A stretch of 64,000 nt of DNA from Burkholderiales bacterium. Its GTDB lineage: Bacteria > Pseudomonadota > Gammaproteobacteria > Burkholderiales > Burkholderiaceae_C. A program made the translations under genes and the position numbers. Where the stretch lies: positions 1-64,000 of the forward strand of contig JADJCH010000009.1 of assembly GCA_016703325.1 (NCBI GenBank), given 5' to 3'. The notes beneath the pieces were generated by a model. That model saw only the letters and a list, made by a program, of their open reading frames with translations. It was not told where the DNA came from and searched no databases. This document shows positions 15,329 to 24,939 of the stretch, one piece after another (within the stretch, counting starts at the first letter, position 1; each line of letters begins with the position of its first letter).

Positions 15329-17029
15329 TCAGATCTGCGGCCAGTCCGCGGCGCCGTTTCCGCCTTTGGGGTTGTCGCCCAAGGCATCCGATACCTTGGG
15401 CACGATGCAGTCCGGCCCCAGCTTGGCCTCGAAACCGGAGCGCCGGATCAGGCCCAGCGGTTGAGGGTTCACCTCCGCCAGCATCAGGACGATGCCCTGA
15501 CGGTGCAGCACCCGGTGCAACTGCTCCAGCGCATCCAGCCCGGAGGTGTCCATCGAGATCACCCGGTGCATCTCCAGCACCAGCACCCGGGTGTCGGTGG
15601 CCAGGCGGCCAGGCAGTTCCTCGATCTTGCCGACCGCGCCGAAGAACAGCGACCCGAACAGCTCGAACACCTGCACCCCGTCGGGCAGCGGTGCACCCTC
15701 CACCGGGCGCACCGAGAACAGCGCGCTCATGCGGTAGATGAAGAAGGCGCAGGCGGCCATCAATCCGGCCTCCACGGCAACGGTCAGGTCAAACACCACC
15801 GTCAGGAAAAAGGTGCCCAGCATCACCGTGCGGTAGGGCAGCAGGAACTGCTTGAGGCGGGCGAACTCGCGCCATTCCCCCATGTTCCAGGCCACGAACA
15901 TCAGGATGCCGGCCAGTGAGGCCAGCGGCACGTGCAGCGCCAGGGGGGCGGCAGCCAGCACCACCACCAGCAGGGTCAGGGCGTGCACGACACCGGCCAC
16001 CGGGCTGGCGGCGCCGGCACGCACGTTGGTCACGGTGCGCGCAATCGTCCCGGTGGCGGGAATGCCGCCGAAAAAGGGGGTCACGAAATTGGCCACACCC
16101 TGGGCCATCAACTCCTGGTTGGGGTCGTGGCGCGGCAGGTCGGTCATGTTGTCGGCCACCCGGGCACACAGCAGGGACTCGATCGCACCGAGCAAGGCGA
16201 TCGTCACCGTCGGGAACAGCAGCTGCTTGGCGGTCGCCCAGCTGAACTCCGGCAGCTCGAAGGCCGGCAGCGTCTGCGGGATGCCGCCGAAACGGGAACC
16301 GATGGTTTCCACTTCCAGCCCGAACAGCGCCGTCACCAGCGTGGCCGCCACCAGGGCGACGATGGTGCCCGGTACGTGCGCCGACCAGCGGCGCAGTCGG
16401 CCGCGCAGGCCCATCGGTTCAACGTCCATCTGGTAAGACTTGGGCCACAGCACCACGGTGGCCAGCGAAGCGGCGGCAATCGCCACCGCTGCAGGGTTGG
16501 TGGTATGCAGGTGCCGCGCCAGCACGCCGATCTGGGTGAAGAAGTCGGCCGGCAGCTTGTCGATCTGCAGTCCGAGGAAGTCTTTCACCTGAGACAGCCC
16601 GATCAGCACTGCGATGCCGTTGGTGAATCCGATGACGATGGACACCGGGATGTAGCGCACCAGCGCGCCCAGCTTGAACAGGCCCAGCAGAAACAGCAGT
16701 ACCCCCGCCAGCGAGGTGGCAATCAGCAGGTTGGCCAGCCCGTAGCGTTCGACGATGCCGTAGACGATGACGATGAAGGCACCGGCCGGGCCGCCGATCT
16801 GCACATGCGAGCCGCCCAGCGCAGAAATCAGCAGGCCGGCGATGATGGCGGTGAAGATGCCTTGTTCGGGATTGACGCCCGAGGCGATGGCGAAGGCCAT
16901 GGCCAATGGGAGCGCAACGATGCCGACGGTGATGCCGGCGCCGATGTCGGCCGGCAGGTGGCGGCGGTCGTAGTTCTGCAGCGCGTCAAGCAGCCGCGGG
17001 CGGAAAGGATGCAGTGAGGTGGGCAGCAT
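15329..17029 (-). CDS. SulP family anion transporter with STAS domain
   Basis: A 566-residue inner-membrane transporter of the SLC26/SulP family, which moves sulfate, bicarbonate, dicarboxylates or related anions. The membrane domain shows GITVGIVALPLAMAFAIASG, then GGSHVQIGGPAGAFIVIVYG and FFGGIPATGTIARTVTNVRAG. A cytoplasmic STAS domain follows at the C-terminus (LVLEMHRVISMDTSGLDAL). The substrate cannot be read from sequence. I prefer ATG 17029 because CGGAG lies six bases upstream; ATG 17047 would add six residues. No carbonic anhydrase gene is adjacent, which weakens a bicarbonate assignment. Confidence 0.92.
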   Translation of the reverse strand: MLPTSLHPFRPRLLDALQNYDRRHLPADIGAGITVGIVALPLAMAFAIASGVNPEQGIFTAIIAGLLISALGGSHVQIGGPAGAFIVIVYGIVERYGLANLLIATSLAGVLLFLLGLFKLGALVRYIPVSIVIGFTNGIAVLIGLSQVKDFLGLQIDKLPADFFTQIGVLARHLHTTNPAAVAIAAASLATVVLWPKSYQMDVEPMGLRGRLRRWSAHVPGTIVALVAATLVTALFGLEVETIGSRFGGIPQTLPAFELPEFSWATAKQLLFPTVTIALLGAIESLLCARVADNMTDLPRHDPNQELMAQGVANFVTPFFGGIPATGTIARTVTNVRAGAASPVAGVVHALTLLVVVLAAAPLALHVPLASLAGILMFVAWNMGEWREFARLKQFLLPYRTVMLGTFFLTVVFDLTVAVEAGLMAACAFFIYRMSALFSVRPVEGAPLPDGVQVFELFGSLFFGAVGKIEELPGRLATDTRVLVLEMHRVISMDTSGLDALEQLHRVLHRQGIVLMLAEVNPQPLGLIRRSGFEAKLGPDCIVPKVSDALGDNPKGGNGAADWPQI

Positions 17030-17380
17030 GAAAACTCCGGGGGACACATGGCACGGGATGTGGCGGCTCGTCCGGAGGTCCGCAGTGATGCACTCTCACA
17101 TGGAAACGCCTTCGTCTGGAGGGCTGCCAGACGATGGAGGCGCAAAAGGATCCGATGCAGTGCACCTGACTATTGTGCGCCGTCGTAACCGTCGATCGGC
17201 CCCGTACATGTCCGCAGGTGCATCTTCATCATCCCCCTTGAATCGTCAGTGGCTTGTCAGCGGTCGGCTGCACCGCGTGTTGGGGTTGATGGGGGTCATC
17301 GAGAGCGCATCGATCGTTGCGCACAATCGCCACAGACCGGTCGCGGGACCGGCGTGTCGATGAGATGAGAGGAGCGAACC
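17030..17380. other. Divergent intergenic region between sulP-like and CBS genes
   Basis: A 351-base gap that should carry promoters for both divergent genes. A 6-bp stem with a four-base loop (ccggtc-gcgg-gaccgg, 17337-17352) lies 29 bases before the CBS gene start. I see no gene here. Confidence 0.4.
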
Positions 17381-17848
17381 ATGGCAGCAACAATCGGATC
17401 GACCGTTCAGGACCTGGCCACCCCGGCGGTGGTGGTGGCCGAACCCGACACCCTGGTGCTGAAGGCCGCTCAGCTGATGCGCGAGCACCATGTGGGCGCT
17501 CTGGTGGTGGTGGATACCACCTCCGGTGAGAGCAGGCCGGTGGGCATCGTCACCGACCGGGACCTGGTGCTGGGGGTGATGGCCGAGGGTCTGGACCCGG
17601 CGGTCTTCACCGTGGGTGACCTGATGTCCACCGATCTGGAAACCATCGGCCCGCAGGCCCCGCTGGCCGATGCGGTCAGCCGGCTGGGCCAGCGCGGACT
17701 GCGCCGCCTGGTGGTGGTGGATGAAGCCGGCCGGCTGGCCGGCATCCTGGCGCTGGAAGACCTGCTGGCGGGCCTGACCGGTGGCTTCGTCGCGCTGACC
17801 GCTGCGGTGCACGGCGCACGCGACCGGGAGATGAAGCAGCGCCAATGA
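17381..17848 (+). CDS. Tandem CBS domain protein
   Basis: A 155-residue cytoplasmic protein built from two CBS domains, a Bateman module that binds adenine nucleotides and senses energy state. Domain 1 spans about residues 8-70 (VLKAAQLMREHHVGALVVVD, then GIVTDRDLVLGVMAEG). Domain 2 spans about 75-140 (VGDLMSTDLETIGPQAPLAD, RLVVVDEAGRLAGILALEDL). ATG 17381 follows a strong AGAGGAG ribosome-binding site. No effector domain is attached, so it may act on a partner encoded elsewhere. It is convergent with metG, 27 bases away. Confidence 0.9.
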   Translation: MAATIGSTVQDLATPAVVVAEPDTLVLKAAQLMREHHVGALVVVDTTSGESRPVGIVTDRDLVLGVMAEGLDPAVFTVGDLMSTDLETIGPQAPLADAVSRLGQRGLRRLVVVDEAGRLAGILALEDLLAGLTGGFVALTAAVHGARDREMKQRQ

Positions 17849-17875
17849 CGCTGCCTGCCAAGGCAGGACTGTGGC

Positions 17876-19975
17876 TCAGCGCACCCGCATGCCGGGCTGC
17901 GCTCCCGGGAAGGGCTCCAGCACAAAAACGCCGGGTTGGGCTTTTTCGTCGGCATGGCTGGCGGCCAGCACCATGCCTTCGCTGATGCCGAACTTCATCT
18001 TGCGCGGCGCCAGGTTGGCCACCATCACCGTGAGCTTGCCTTCCAGGTCGGCCGGCTGGTAGGCGCTGGCGATGCCGGAGAAGACGTTGCGGTAGACAGG
18101 ACGGCCCTGCGGGTCGGGCCCCTCGCCCACATCCAGCGTCAGGCGCAGCAGTTTGGTGGAGCCTTCCACCGCCTCGGCCTTGACGATCCTGGCGATGCGC
18201 AGATCGACTTGGGTGAAGTCGTCGATCTTGATCTCGGGCGCCAGCTCTTCGCCGCCGGGTATGACTTTCTCGGGTTCCGGGGCGGCGGGCGGCTCGAACA
18301 GGGCCTCCAGCAGCTTGGGGTCCACCCGCTGCATCAGGTGCTGGTAGGCGCCGATGCGGTGGGCACCCAGCGCGCGGGCGGCACTGTGGAAGTCCAGCGG
18401 TTCCACCTGCAGGAAGGCTTCCACCTGCGTGGCCAGTGCGGGCAGCACCGGCTTGAGGTAGATGGTCAGCAGGCGGAAGGCCTCGATGCACACCGAGCAG
18501 ACGTCCTGCAGCACGGCGTCCTGGCCGGGCTGCTTGGCGATCTCCCAGGGCTTGTGGGCGTCCACGTACTCGTTGACCCGGTCGGCCAGCGCCATGATCT
18601 CGCGCAGCGCCTTGCCGAATTCGCGCGCCTCGTACAGCCCGATCACGGTGTCGCGGTGGGCACGCAACGTGTCCAGCAGCGCGCGGCCTTCCACGCCCAG
18701 GTCGCCGGAGAGCCGGCCTTCAAAACGCTTGGCGATGAAGCCGGCGGCCCGCGAGGCGATGTTGATGTACTTGCCCACCAGGTCGGAGTTGACCCGCAGG
18801 ACAAAGTCATCCGGGTTGAAGTCCACGTCCTCCACCCGGGCGTTGAGCTTGGCGGCGATGTAGTAGCGCAGCCACTCCGGGTTCATGCCCAGACCCAGGT
18901 ACTTGAGCGGGTCGATGCCGGTGCCGCGGCTCTTGCTCATCTTCTCGCCGCCGTTGACGGTGATGAAGCCGTGCACGAACACGTTGTCCGGCGTCTTGCG
19001 GCCGCTGAAATGCAGCGTCGCGGGCCAGAACAGGGTGTGGAAGTAGGTGATGTCCTTGCCGATGAAGTGGTACTGCTCCACCTTCGGGTCGGCGATGAAC
19101 TCCGCGTAGCTGCGTGTTTCGCCGTACTTCGCCTTCGGTCCACCTTTGTCAAACCAGTTCTTCAGCGAGGCCAGGTAGCCGATCGGCGCATCCAGCCAGA
19201 CGTAGAAGTACTTGCCCGGCGCATCCGGGATCTCGATGCCGAAGTAGGGCGCATCGCGGCTGATGTCCCAGTCACCCAGGCCACCCTGGCCGTTCTCATC
19301 TTTGGTGAACCATTCCTTGATCTTGTTGAGCACCTCCGGCTGCAGCTTGCCGGTCTCGTGGGTCCAGTTCTGCAGGAATTCCACGCAGCGCGGGTCGCTG
19401 AGCTTGAAGAAGTAGTGGTCGCTGCTGCGCAGCACCGGCGTGGCGCCGGACAGGGCGGAGTAGGGGCTCTTCAGCTCGGTGGGGCTGTAGACGGCACCGC
19501 AGTTTTCGCAGGAGTCGCCGTACTGGTCTTTGGCGCCGCACTTGGGGCATTCGCCCTTGATGAAGCGGTCGGGCAGGAACATGCCCTTGTCCGGGTCGAA
19601 GAACTGCTCGATCGAGCGCACCTCGATCAGGCCGTTGTCGCGCAGGCCGCGGTAGATGTCCTGGGCCAGTTCGTGGTTCTCGACGCCGTCGGTGGAGTGC
19701 CAGTTGTCGAAGCCGATGTGGAAGCCGTCCAGGTACTCCTTGCGGCCCGCGGCGATGTTGGCCACGAACTGCTGCGGCGTGAGGCCTGCCTTCTCGGCGG
19801 CGATCATGATCGGCGCGCCGTGAGCGTCGTCGGCGCAGACGAAATGCACCTGGTGGCCCAGCATGCGCTGCACCCGCACCCAGATGTCGGCCTGGATGTA
19901 CTCCATGATGTGGCCGATGTGGAACTTGCCGTTGGCGTAGGGCAGGGCGGTGGTGACAAAGAGCTGGCGGGGCAT
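17876..19975 (-). CDS. metG: Methionyl-tRNA synthetase
   Basis: Charges tRNA-Met with methionine. The 699-residue protein has the class I HIGH motif (GKFHIGHIMEY, residues 19-22), a zinc knuckle (CPKCGAKDQYGDSCENC, about 147-163), the KMSKS loop (GGEKMSKSRGTG, about 343) and the anticodon-binding helix bundle. A C-terminal tRNA-binding/dimerisation domain follows (IDDFTQVDLRIARIVKAEAV), ending GMRVR. The length matches the long dimeric form common in proteobacteria. In many Burkholderiales metG is directly divergent from apbC; here a multicopper oxidase and a ferredoxin gene separate them. Confidence 0.97.
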   Translation of the reverse strand: MPRQLFVTTALPYANGKFHIGHIMEYIQADIWVRVQRMLGHQVHFVCADDAHGAPIMIAAEKAGLTPQQFVANIAAGRKEYLDGFHIGFDNWHSTDGVENHELAQDIYRGLRDNGLIEVRSIEQFFDPDKGMFLPDRFIKGECPKCGAKDQYGDSCENCGAVYSPTELKSPYSALSGATPVLRSSDHYFFKLSDPRCVEFLQNWTHETGKLQPEVLNKIKEWFTKDENGQGGLGDWDISRDAPYFGIEIPDAPGKYFYVWLDAPIGYLASLKNWFDKGGPKAKYGETRSYAEFIADPKVEQYHFIGKDITYFHTLFWPATLHFSGRKTPDNVFVHGFITVNGGEKMSKSRGTGIDPLKYLGLGMNPEWLRYYIAAKLNARVEDVDFNPDDFVLRVNSDLVGKYINIASRAAGFIAKRFEGRLSGDLGVEGRALLDTLRAHRDTVIGLYEAREFGKALREIMALADRVNEYVDAHKPWEIAKQPGQDAVLQDVCSVCIEAFRLLTIYLKPVLPALATQVEAFLQVEPLDFHSAARALGAHRIGAYQHLMQRVDPKLLEALFEPPAAPEPEKVIPGGEELAPEIKIDDFTQVDLRIARIVKAEAVEGSTKLLRLTLDVGEGPDPQGRPVYRNVFSGIASAYQPADLEGKLTVMVANLAPRKMKFGISEGMVLAASHADEKAQPGVFVLEPFPGAQPGMRVR

Positions 19976-20142
19976 GGTGGCGTCGTTCGGGTGGCGCAGG
20001 TCGATCGGACTCGGCCGTCGGCCGCGGGAGGGCGGATTTTAGGAGCCGCCGACAACACTGGCGGGTCCCCGCGACGGCGGATCTGCTTCGCACCCATGAG
20101 CGACGGCCCCGGGGCGGGGCGCCGCGGGGCCGTTGAGGTGGA

Positions 20143-20166
20143 TTCCGCGGCTTGGAGGCCGCGGAA
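20143..20166 (-). terminator. Hairpin after the multicopper oxidase gene
   Basis: A 9-bp perfect stem (ttccgcggc / gccgcggaa) with a six-base loop begins 12 bases after the oxidase stop codon. A second GC-rich stem lies just beyond (cggccccg / cggggccg, about 20104-20133). There is no T run, so intrinsic termination is uncertain, but position and stem strength fit a transcript end. Confidence 0.45.
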
Positions 20167-20178
20167 CCGGGTCAGGGA

Positions 20179-22497
20179 TCAGAACCCGCTGGTCAGGCTG
20201 GGGAGCCGGGAAACGCTGACCGAACGGGCGGGCGGGTTGGACGCAGTGGGGGGCGTCACACACAGCTCCGGCGGCAGGTTCGGGCTCTGGCGCTTCGGTG
20301 CCAGGATGCCTGCCTTCTCCAGCGTCGATTCGACGCGGATCAGGCTGGCCTGCAGGCGGTCCGACACCTGGTTCACCATGGCCATGGTCGGCGACACGAT
20401 GTTCACGTTCATCATCATGCCCTCGTCCTCATGGTCGAGGATGTGGCAGTGCATGACGAACAGGCCGGTGAAGTCCTCGAACTTGGTGCGCAGCACCAGC
20501 CGGTAGCCACCCTTCTGGAACACCGTGTCTCGGATGGTGCCGAGCTGGTCGCAGTACTGGGTGACATCCTCGCCGACGATGGCGCCTGCATCGGGCACCT
20601 GGAACTCCGGTTTGCAGGTGCCGGTGTTGCGGTCGTAGATCGACACCAGGCCGAGCAGCGGGCCGGCCTGGCCCGGACCCGGGCTGGGGCCGCGGACCTC
20701 CTTGATCACATCGACGATCTGCACCGGGTTGACATGCACGTGGAAGATGTGGGCCGCGCCGCCGGCAATGGTCCACTCGTCGGTGCGGCCGAGCACCGGC
20801 TGGTAGTCCATGCGGGTACCGAGGTAGGGCTTGCCATTGATGCCAAAACCCAGCTGCGCGGTGACTGGATTGAAGCTGATGGTGTACTCGTCGAGGCGGC
20901 TGCCGCAGCCACTGCGTGGGCAGGGGATGTCCTTGATCGGCGCATACTCCGGCGTCCTCAGCTCGGCCAGGTCACGGCGCACGGCGGGTGGCAGGTCCGG
21001 GTTGGCGCGCAGCAGGCTGTGGCGCACGTGATGCCAGTACTTGGTGTGGCCCAGGCCGTCCGGCTTCAGATCCGGCACGCCGGGGCCGTCGGACACGCGG
21101 GCAAAGGCCAGCAGGCGGCGGTCCTTGGCCTTGCCGGGGTTGATCGGGACGGAAATTGATGGTGGATGCCGCGTCGGCCGCTTCGTCCAACACGCAGTAC
21201 AGACCTGCGCTCGGGAAGGCGACCAGCAGGTCGGAGCGCTGTCCTGGGTGCATGGAGCTCACCGCTTTTTCGGACATCGCGCTGCGGGTGTGGCCGTCCA
21301 GCGCAAATTCGACTTGCTTCACCACCTCGCCACGGCAGAGGTTGGTCAGCTCGATCTGCTGCGCACCCTTGCTGCGGGCACCGCGCATGCGCTGCATCGC
21401 ACGATCAACCAATGCTTCCGGATCGCGGACGTTGGCGGCGGCCAGGGCGGTCGGGTCGATCTTGACGATCTTCAGGTTGATCGAATCACGCACACCGCCG
21501 TGCACCAGACGCCAGCGCTGGATTTCTCCGGCCACGATCTGGTCGCCCCGCTTGGGCAGCACCGGCTGCACCACACCGTTGATGGAGGTGTACCGTCCGG
21601 AAATGTCCCAGGTGGAAGTGAATCCCGCCCGACCTGCGCGCGGATCCCGTGTGAAGCGCATCTGGGTGTCGTAGGAACGGATCTCGCCCACCTGGCTGGC
21701 ACCGCAGGTCGACTCGAAGGTCACCGGATCCTGCAGCGGGTTGATGGAGGTGGGGCCGTCGAAGCAGGCGTACTCGATCTGCTGGAACAGCATCACCTGC
21801 TCGCGCAGGGGACGGCCGCGGAAATCCTTGAGCACGGTGTCGATGTCGGCCACACCTCCGTTGCGGTGTTTGTCCTGGACCTTGCGGTCGCCGCGCACGA
21901 TCAGCACGCCGGCACCGCCGCTGGCCACCTGGATGGCGGTGGCACCGTGCCGGTGGGCGTGGTACCAATGGGTGCCGGCCGGGTGGTTGCGCGGAATGTC
22001 GTACTCGTACTGGAAGCGCTGGCCCGGGTGGATGCTGATCAGCACATTGTCGGACTTGCCGCTGGGCGAAACGTGCAGACCGTGGGTGTGCAGGTTGACC
22101 GTGTTGAAGCAGTGCGGCCGGTGATGCTCGGTCAGCCCGTCGTCCGGGCAGTCGAAGGTCGGCTCGGTGGCCGGCAGCGTGTTGCGCAGGTCGACCTTGA
22201 GTTTGTTGCCGGGACGGTACTGGCCCTGGCTGCAGCCGTTGTGGTGCGGCCGCAGCGGTCCGTGTTCGGTTGCAGATCTGCTGTGGCCGACGTTCAGCCG
22301 CACCCGCGTTGCTGCGCAGTGGCGGTACCGCTGGCGCATTCGTGCCCGGGGGTGGCGTCCATGATGTCGGGGATCTCACGGAACCAGCGTCCGTCATGCC
22401 GACCGCTTGGCTGCGACTGTGCCTGCGCTGCCAGACTGGCCAGCAACAGGGGGGCGAGCACCCAGTGTGGTGTGCTGCGGGAAGAGTGGTGTTTCAT
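20179..22497 (-). CDS. Multicopper oxidase, secreted, with two apparent frameshifts
   Basis: A periplasmic three-domain multicopper oxidase. The signal peptide starts at ATG 22497 (MKHHSSRSTPHWVLAPLLLA to AQAQ). All four copper-ligand motifs can be seen: NLHTHGLHV, GTHWYHAHRHG, HIFHVHVNP and FVMHCHILDHEDEG, so type 1, 2 and 3 copper sites could form. The gene is split over three frames. One shift lies near 22300 (exact site unclear). The other is at 21151-21152, where removing one G restores STINFVPINPGKAKDRRLL. With the shifts corrected the protein is about 770 residues. A near-consensus FNR/ANR box upstream suggests expression under low oxygen. The substrate is unknown; copper, metal or phenol oxidation are options. 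Confidence 0.8.
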
Positions 22498-22537
22498 GGG
22501 GGCCTTTTGTTCCGTCCTGGAGGTGCGCTTCTCAAAA

Positions 22538-22551
22538 TTGACGTGCATCAA
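22538..22551. promoter_or_regulatory. FNR/ANR-like box
   Basis: The site ttgacgtgcatcaa differs from the FNR/ANR consensus TTGAT-N4-ATCAA at one position. Its near edge is 41 bases upstream of the multicopper oxidase ATG on the minus strand and its other edge 228 bases before the ferredoxin ATG, so it most likely regulates the oxidase. The identification rests on pattern match and placement. Confidence 0.6.
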
Positions 22552-22779
22552 TCAACTTTTGTGAACGTTGTTTGCAGGAATCTTGTACGAAGAAACATTG
22601 CTTCACCATCCACTGATATGAGGATGGGGCCACCTGTTCGAGGGGGTGGAGTGCTTGCGGTAGGACATCTGTCACGAACCGAACGCCCTGGCCGCCCCAA
22701 AAAGCCCCCCATGGTGTCGCGATGGCGCATCACTGGCGTTCGGGACGGATCGGACGTTGCGGCCGGCTAGCATTCGGGG

Positions 22780-23112
22780 ATGTCGCTCCTTGAGAAGCCG
22801 CCCGCCCTCCCTGACAGCTTCCTGCGGGTCGAGCCGGCCGGATACCTGCTGCCGGTGCTGCCCGGGCAGTCCCTGCTGGAAGCCGCCCTGGCCGCCGGCG
22901 TGCTGTTGCCCAGTTCATGTCGCGTCGGCACCTGCCGCACCTGCCGCTGCCGGCTCAGCGACGGCCAAGTGAGTTATCGGGTGGACTGGCCGGGTCTCAG
23001 CGCCGAGGAACGGGCCGAGGGAGAGGTGCTGCCCTGTGTGGCCCTGCCGCAGTCGGAGCAACTGACCCTCTGGGCGCCGGGTGCCGGGCTTGTCCCCTCC
23101 CCAGCGGACTGA
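22780..23112 (+). CDS. Plant-type [2Fe-2S] ferredoxin
   Basis: A 110-residue electron carrier. The iron-sulfur ligands are in SSCRVGTCRTCRCRL (C-x4-C-x2-C spacing) and the fourth in GEVLPCVALP, with the typical preceding segment GQSLLEAALAAGVLLP. No reductase domain is fused, so it must donate to or accept from a separate protein. It is divergent from the multicopper oxidase and 97 bases upstream of apbC on the same strand. Co-transcription with apbC, an iron-sulfur carrier gene, is possible but not shown. Confidence 0.9.
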   Translation: MSLLEKPPALPDSFLRVEPAGYLLPVLPGQSLLEAALAAGVLLPSSCRVGTCRTCRCRLSDGQVSYRVDWPGLSAEERAEGEVLPCVALPQSEQLTLWAPGAGLVPSPAD

Positions 23113-23209
23113 ATACCCCTCGCGGATACACTGCACGGCTGCGGGTCGCACTTCCTGTTGTTGCGGCCCGATTCGCTCCATTCCACGACCGCCTGCACCA
23201 CGCTAGCCC

Positions 23210-24301
23210 ATGTCGATCACCGAATCCGCCGTCCGTGCCGCCCTTCAGACCGTTGTCGATCCGAACACCGGTCGAGACTTCGTGAGCGGCAAGCAGTTGC
23301 GCAACCTGTCGATCGACGGCACGGATGTGGCCTTCGACATCGAGCTGGGTTACCCGGCCAAGAGCCAGATCCCGGCCCTGCGCCGTCAGCTGATCGAGGT
23401 CGTCAGGGCCCTGCCCGGGGTGGGCAACGTGAGCGTCAACGTCAGCAGCAGGATCATCTCCCACGCGGTGCAGCGCGGTGTGCAACTGCTGCCCGGTGTC
23501 AAGAACATCGTCGCCGTGGCCTCCGGCAAGGGCGGTGTGGGCAAGAGCACCACCGCCGTCAACCTGGCCCTGGCGCTGGCCGCCGAAGGCGCCCGGGTGG
23601 GGGTGCTGGATGCGGACATCTACGGCCCCAGCCAGCCGATGATGCTGGGCATCGACGGCCGGCCGGAGAGCCTGGACGGCCAGACCATGGAACCGCTGGA
23701 AGGGCACGGCCTGCAGGTGATGTCCATCGGCTTTCTGGTCGATGCCGACCAGGCCATGATCTGGCGCGGCCCGATGGCCACCCAGGCTCTGGAGCAGCTG
23801 CTGCGCCAGACGAACTGGCGGGACCTGGATTACCTGATCGTCGACATGCCCCCGGGCACGGGCGACATCCAGCTGACGCTGGCGCAAAAGGTGCCGGTGA
23901 CCGGCGCGGTGATCGTGACCACACCGCAGGACATCGCTCTGCTGGACGCTCGCAAGGGCCTGCAGATGTTCGACAAGGTCAGCGTGCCCATCCTCGGCCT
24001 GGTCGAGAACATGGCGGTGTACTGCTGCCCCAACTGCGGCCACACCGAACACATCTTTGGCGCCGACGGCGGACGCCGTCTGTCCGAGGAGCTGGGGCTG
24101 GCCTACCTGGGGGCCCTGCCGCTGAACCGCTCGATCCGCGAACAGGCCGACACCGGCCGCCCCACCGTGGTGGCGGATCCGGACGGTGAGCTCGCCGCAA
24201 TCTACAAGACCGTGGCCCGCCAGGTGGCCGTTCGCATCGCCGAGAAGGCCAAGGACTACTCGGCCAAGTTCCCGACGATCACCATCTCGAAGAACACCTG
24301 A
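23210..24301 (+). CDS. apbC: Iron-sulfur cluster carrier protein ApbC/Mrp
   Basis: A P-loop ATPase that carries and transfers iron-sulfur clusters to apo-proteins. The 363-residue protein begins with a MIP18/DUF59 domain (about residues 5-90). It then has the deviant Walker A GKGGVGKSTTAVNLALALA, YLIVDMPPGTGDIQLTLAQ, and the cluster-binding CxxC in YCCPNCGHTEHIFG (about residue 270). The start at 23210 matches the family N-terminus MSITESAVRAALQTV. It ends convergently with the secreted-protein gene, with a hairpin between them. Confidence 0.95.
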   Translation: MSITESAVRAALQTVVDPNTGRDFVSGKQLRNLSIDGTDVAFDIELGYPAKSQIPALRRQLIEVVRALPGVGNVSVNVSSRIISHAVQRGVQLLPGVKNIVAVASGKGGVGKSTTAVNLALALAAEGARVGVLDADIYGPSQPMMLGIDGRPESLDGQTMEPLEGHGLQVMSIGFLVDADQAMIWRGPMATQALEQLLRQTNWRDLDYLIVDMPPGTGDIQLTLAQKVPVTGAVIVTTPQDIALLDARKGLQMFDKVSVPILGLVENMAVYCCPNCGHTEHIFGADGGRRLSEELGLAYLGALPLNRSIREQADTGRPTVVADPDGELAAIYKTVARQVAVRIAEKAKDYSAKFPTITISKNT

Positions 24302-24306
24302 ACCTG

Positions 24307-24328
24307 GGCCAGCCCCGCAGCGCTGGCC
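24307..24328. terminator. Hairpin between convergent genes
   Basis: A 7-bp stem (ggccagc / gctggcc) with an eight-base loop begins five bases after the apbC stop and lies between convergent genes, so it could stop transcription from both sides. It lacks a T run. Confidence 0.4.
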
Positions 24329-24350
24329 TGGCGGTCTGTGTGTGGGGGCC

Positions 24351-24923
24351 TCACTTCCGCACGATGCGGATGCGCTGAAAGTAGCTGCGTTTGATCACCG
24401 CCACCAGGCAGGGGCGGCTCAATGCAGTGGCCGCCATGCTGCCCGGCCCCGGGCGTTTTTCATGCACCGGCCAGAACAGCACCCCGCTCTTGAGTGCCAG
24501 CACCTGCCCGGCGGGTTCGACGCTGACTCCGAGGGTGGGCTGCTGGTTCATGGCGTAGACCAGCACCTGCTCGCGTGACCAGCGGATGGCCCGACCCGTC
24601 ATCGCCTGTTCATTCTGTTGCAGCGTCTCAGCCCACTCCTGCGGGGAGTCGATCGACAGCACCGCGATCCTGTTGCCCGCCAGAGGGCACTGGATGTGTG
24701 ATTTGGCGGTGAGGATGCGCACGCGCTGGGCCGCCCCAAGTGCTGAGGGCTGATCCGGTTTCGCCGCTTGCGAAGGGCGAGACGACGCAGCCGAGGCGAC
24801 AGGCGCGACCGGCTTCGGAACCAGGGGCTGGGCGAGCGCGGCGGATGAGCAGGCGGCCCACAGCAGCGGCAACAACGGCCCGGTCCAGGGGCGCTGTCGG
24901 CGATGGGTTTCCGGGGTGCGCAT
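24351..24923 (-). CDS. Secreted protein of unknown function
   Basis: I do not recognise the family. The 190-residue product has a signal peptide (RPWTGPLLPLLWAACSSAALAQ), then a Pro/Ala/Ser-rich linker and a folded region with VRILTAKSHIQCPLAGNRIA, GRAIRWSREQVLVYAMN, and a basic C-terminus VIKRSYFQRIRIVRK. ATG 24923 is used because it directly precedes the signal peptide and has AGGAGA upstream; the open frame extends to 25082 inside the protease gene. It begins 16 bases after the subtilisin-like gene on the same strand, so it may be co-transcribed and could be a partner or inhibitor of that protease. That role is a guess. Confidence 0.6.
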   Translation of the reverse strand: MRTPETHRRQRPWTGPLLPLLWAACSSAALAQPLVPKPVAPVASAASSRPSQAAKPDQPSALGAAQRVRILTAKSHIQCPLAGNRIAVLSIDSPQEWAETLQQNEQAMTGRAIRWSREQVLVYAMNQQPTLGVSVEPAGQVLALKSGVLFWPVHEKRPGPGSMAATALSRPCLVAVIKRSYFQRIRIVRK

Positions 24924-24939
24924 CAAAACAGGATTCTCC

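Noticed and set aside
17936..20506. An 856-codon open frame on the plus strand opposite metG
   Set aside because: It is antisense to a certain metG gene, has no family motifs and shows the Val/Gly/His-rich composition typical of high-GC antisense frames.
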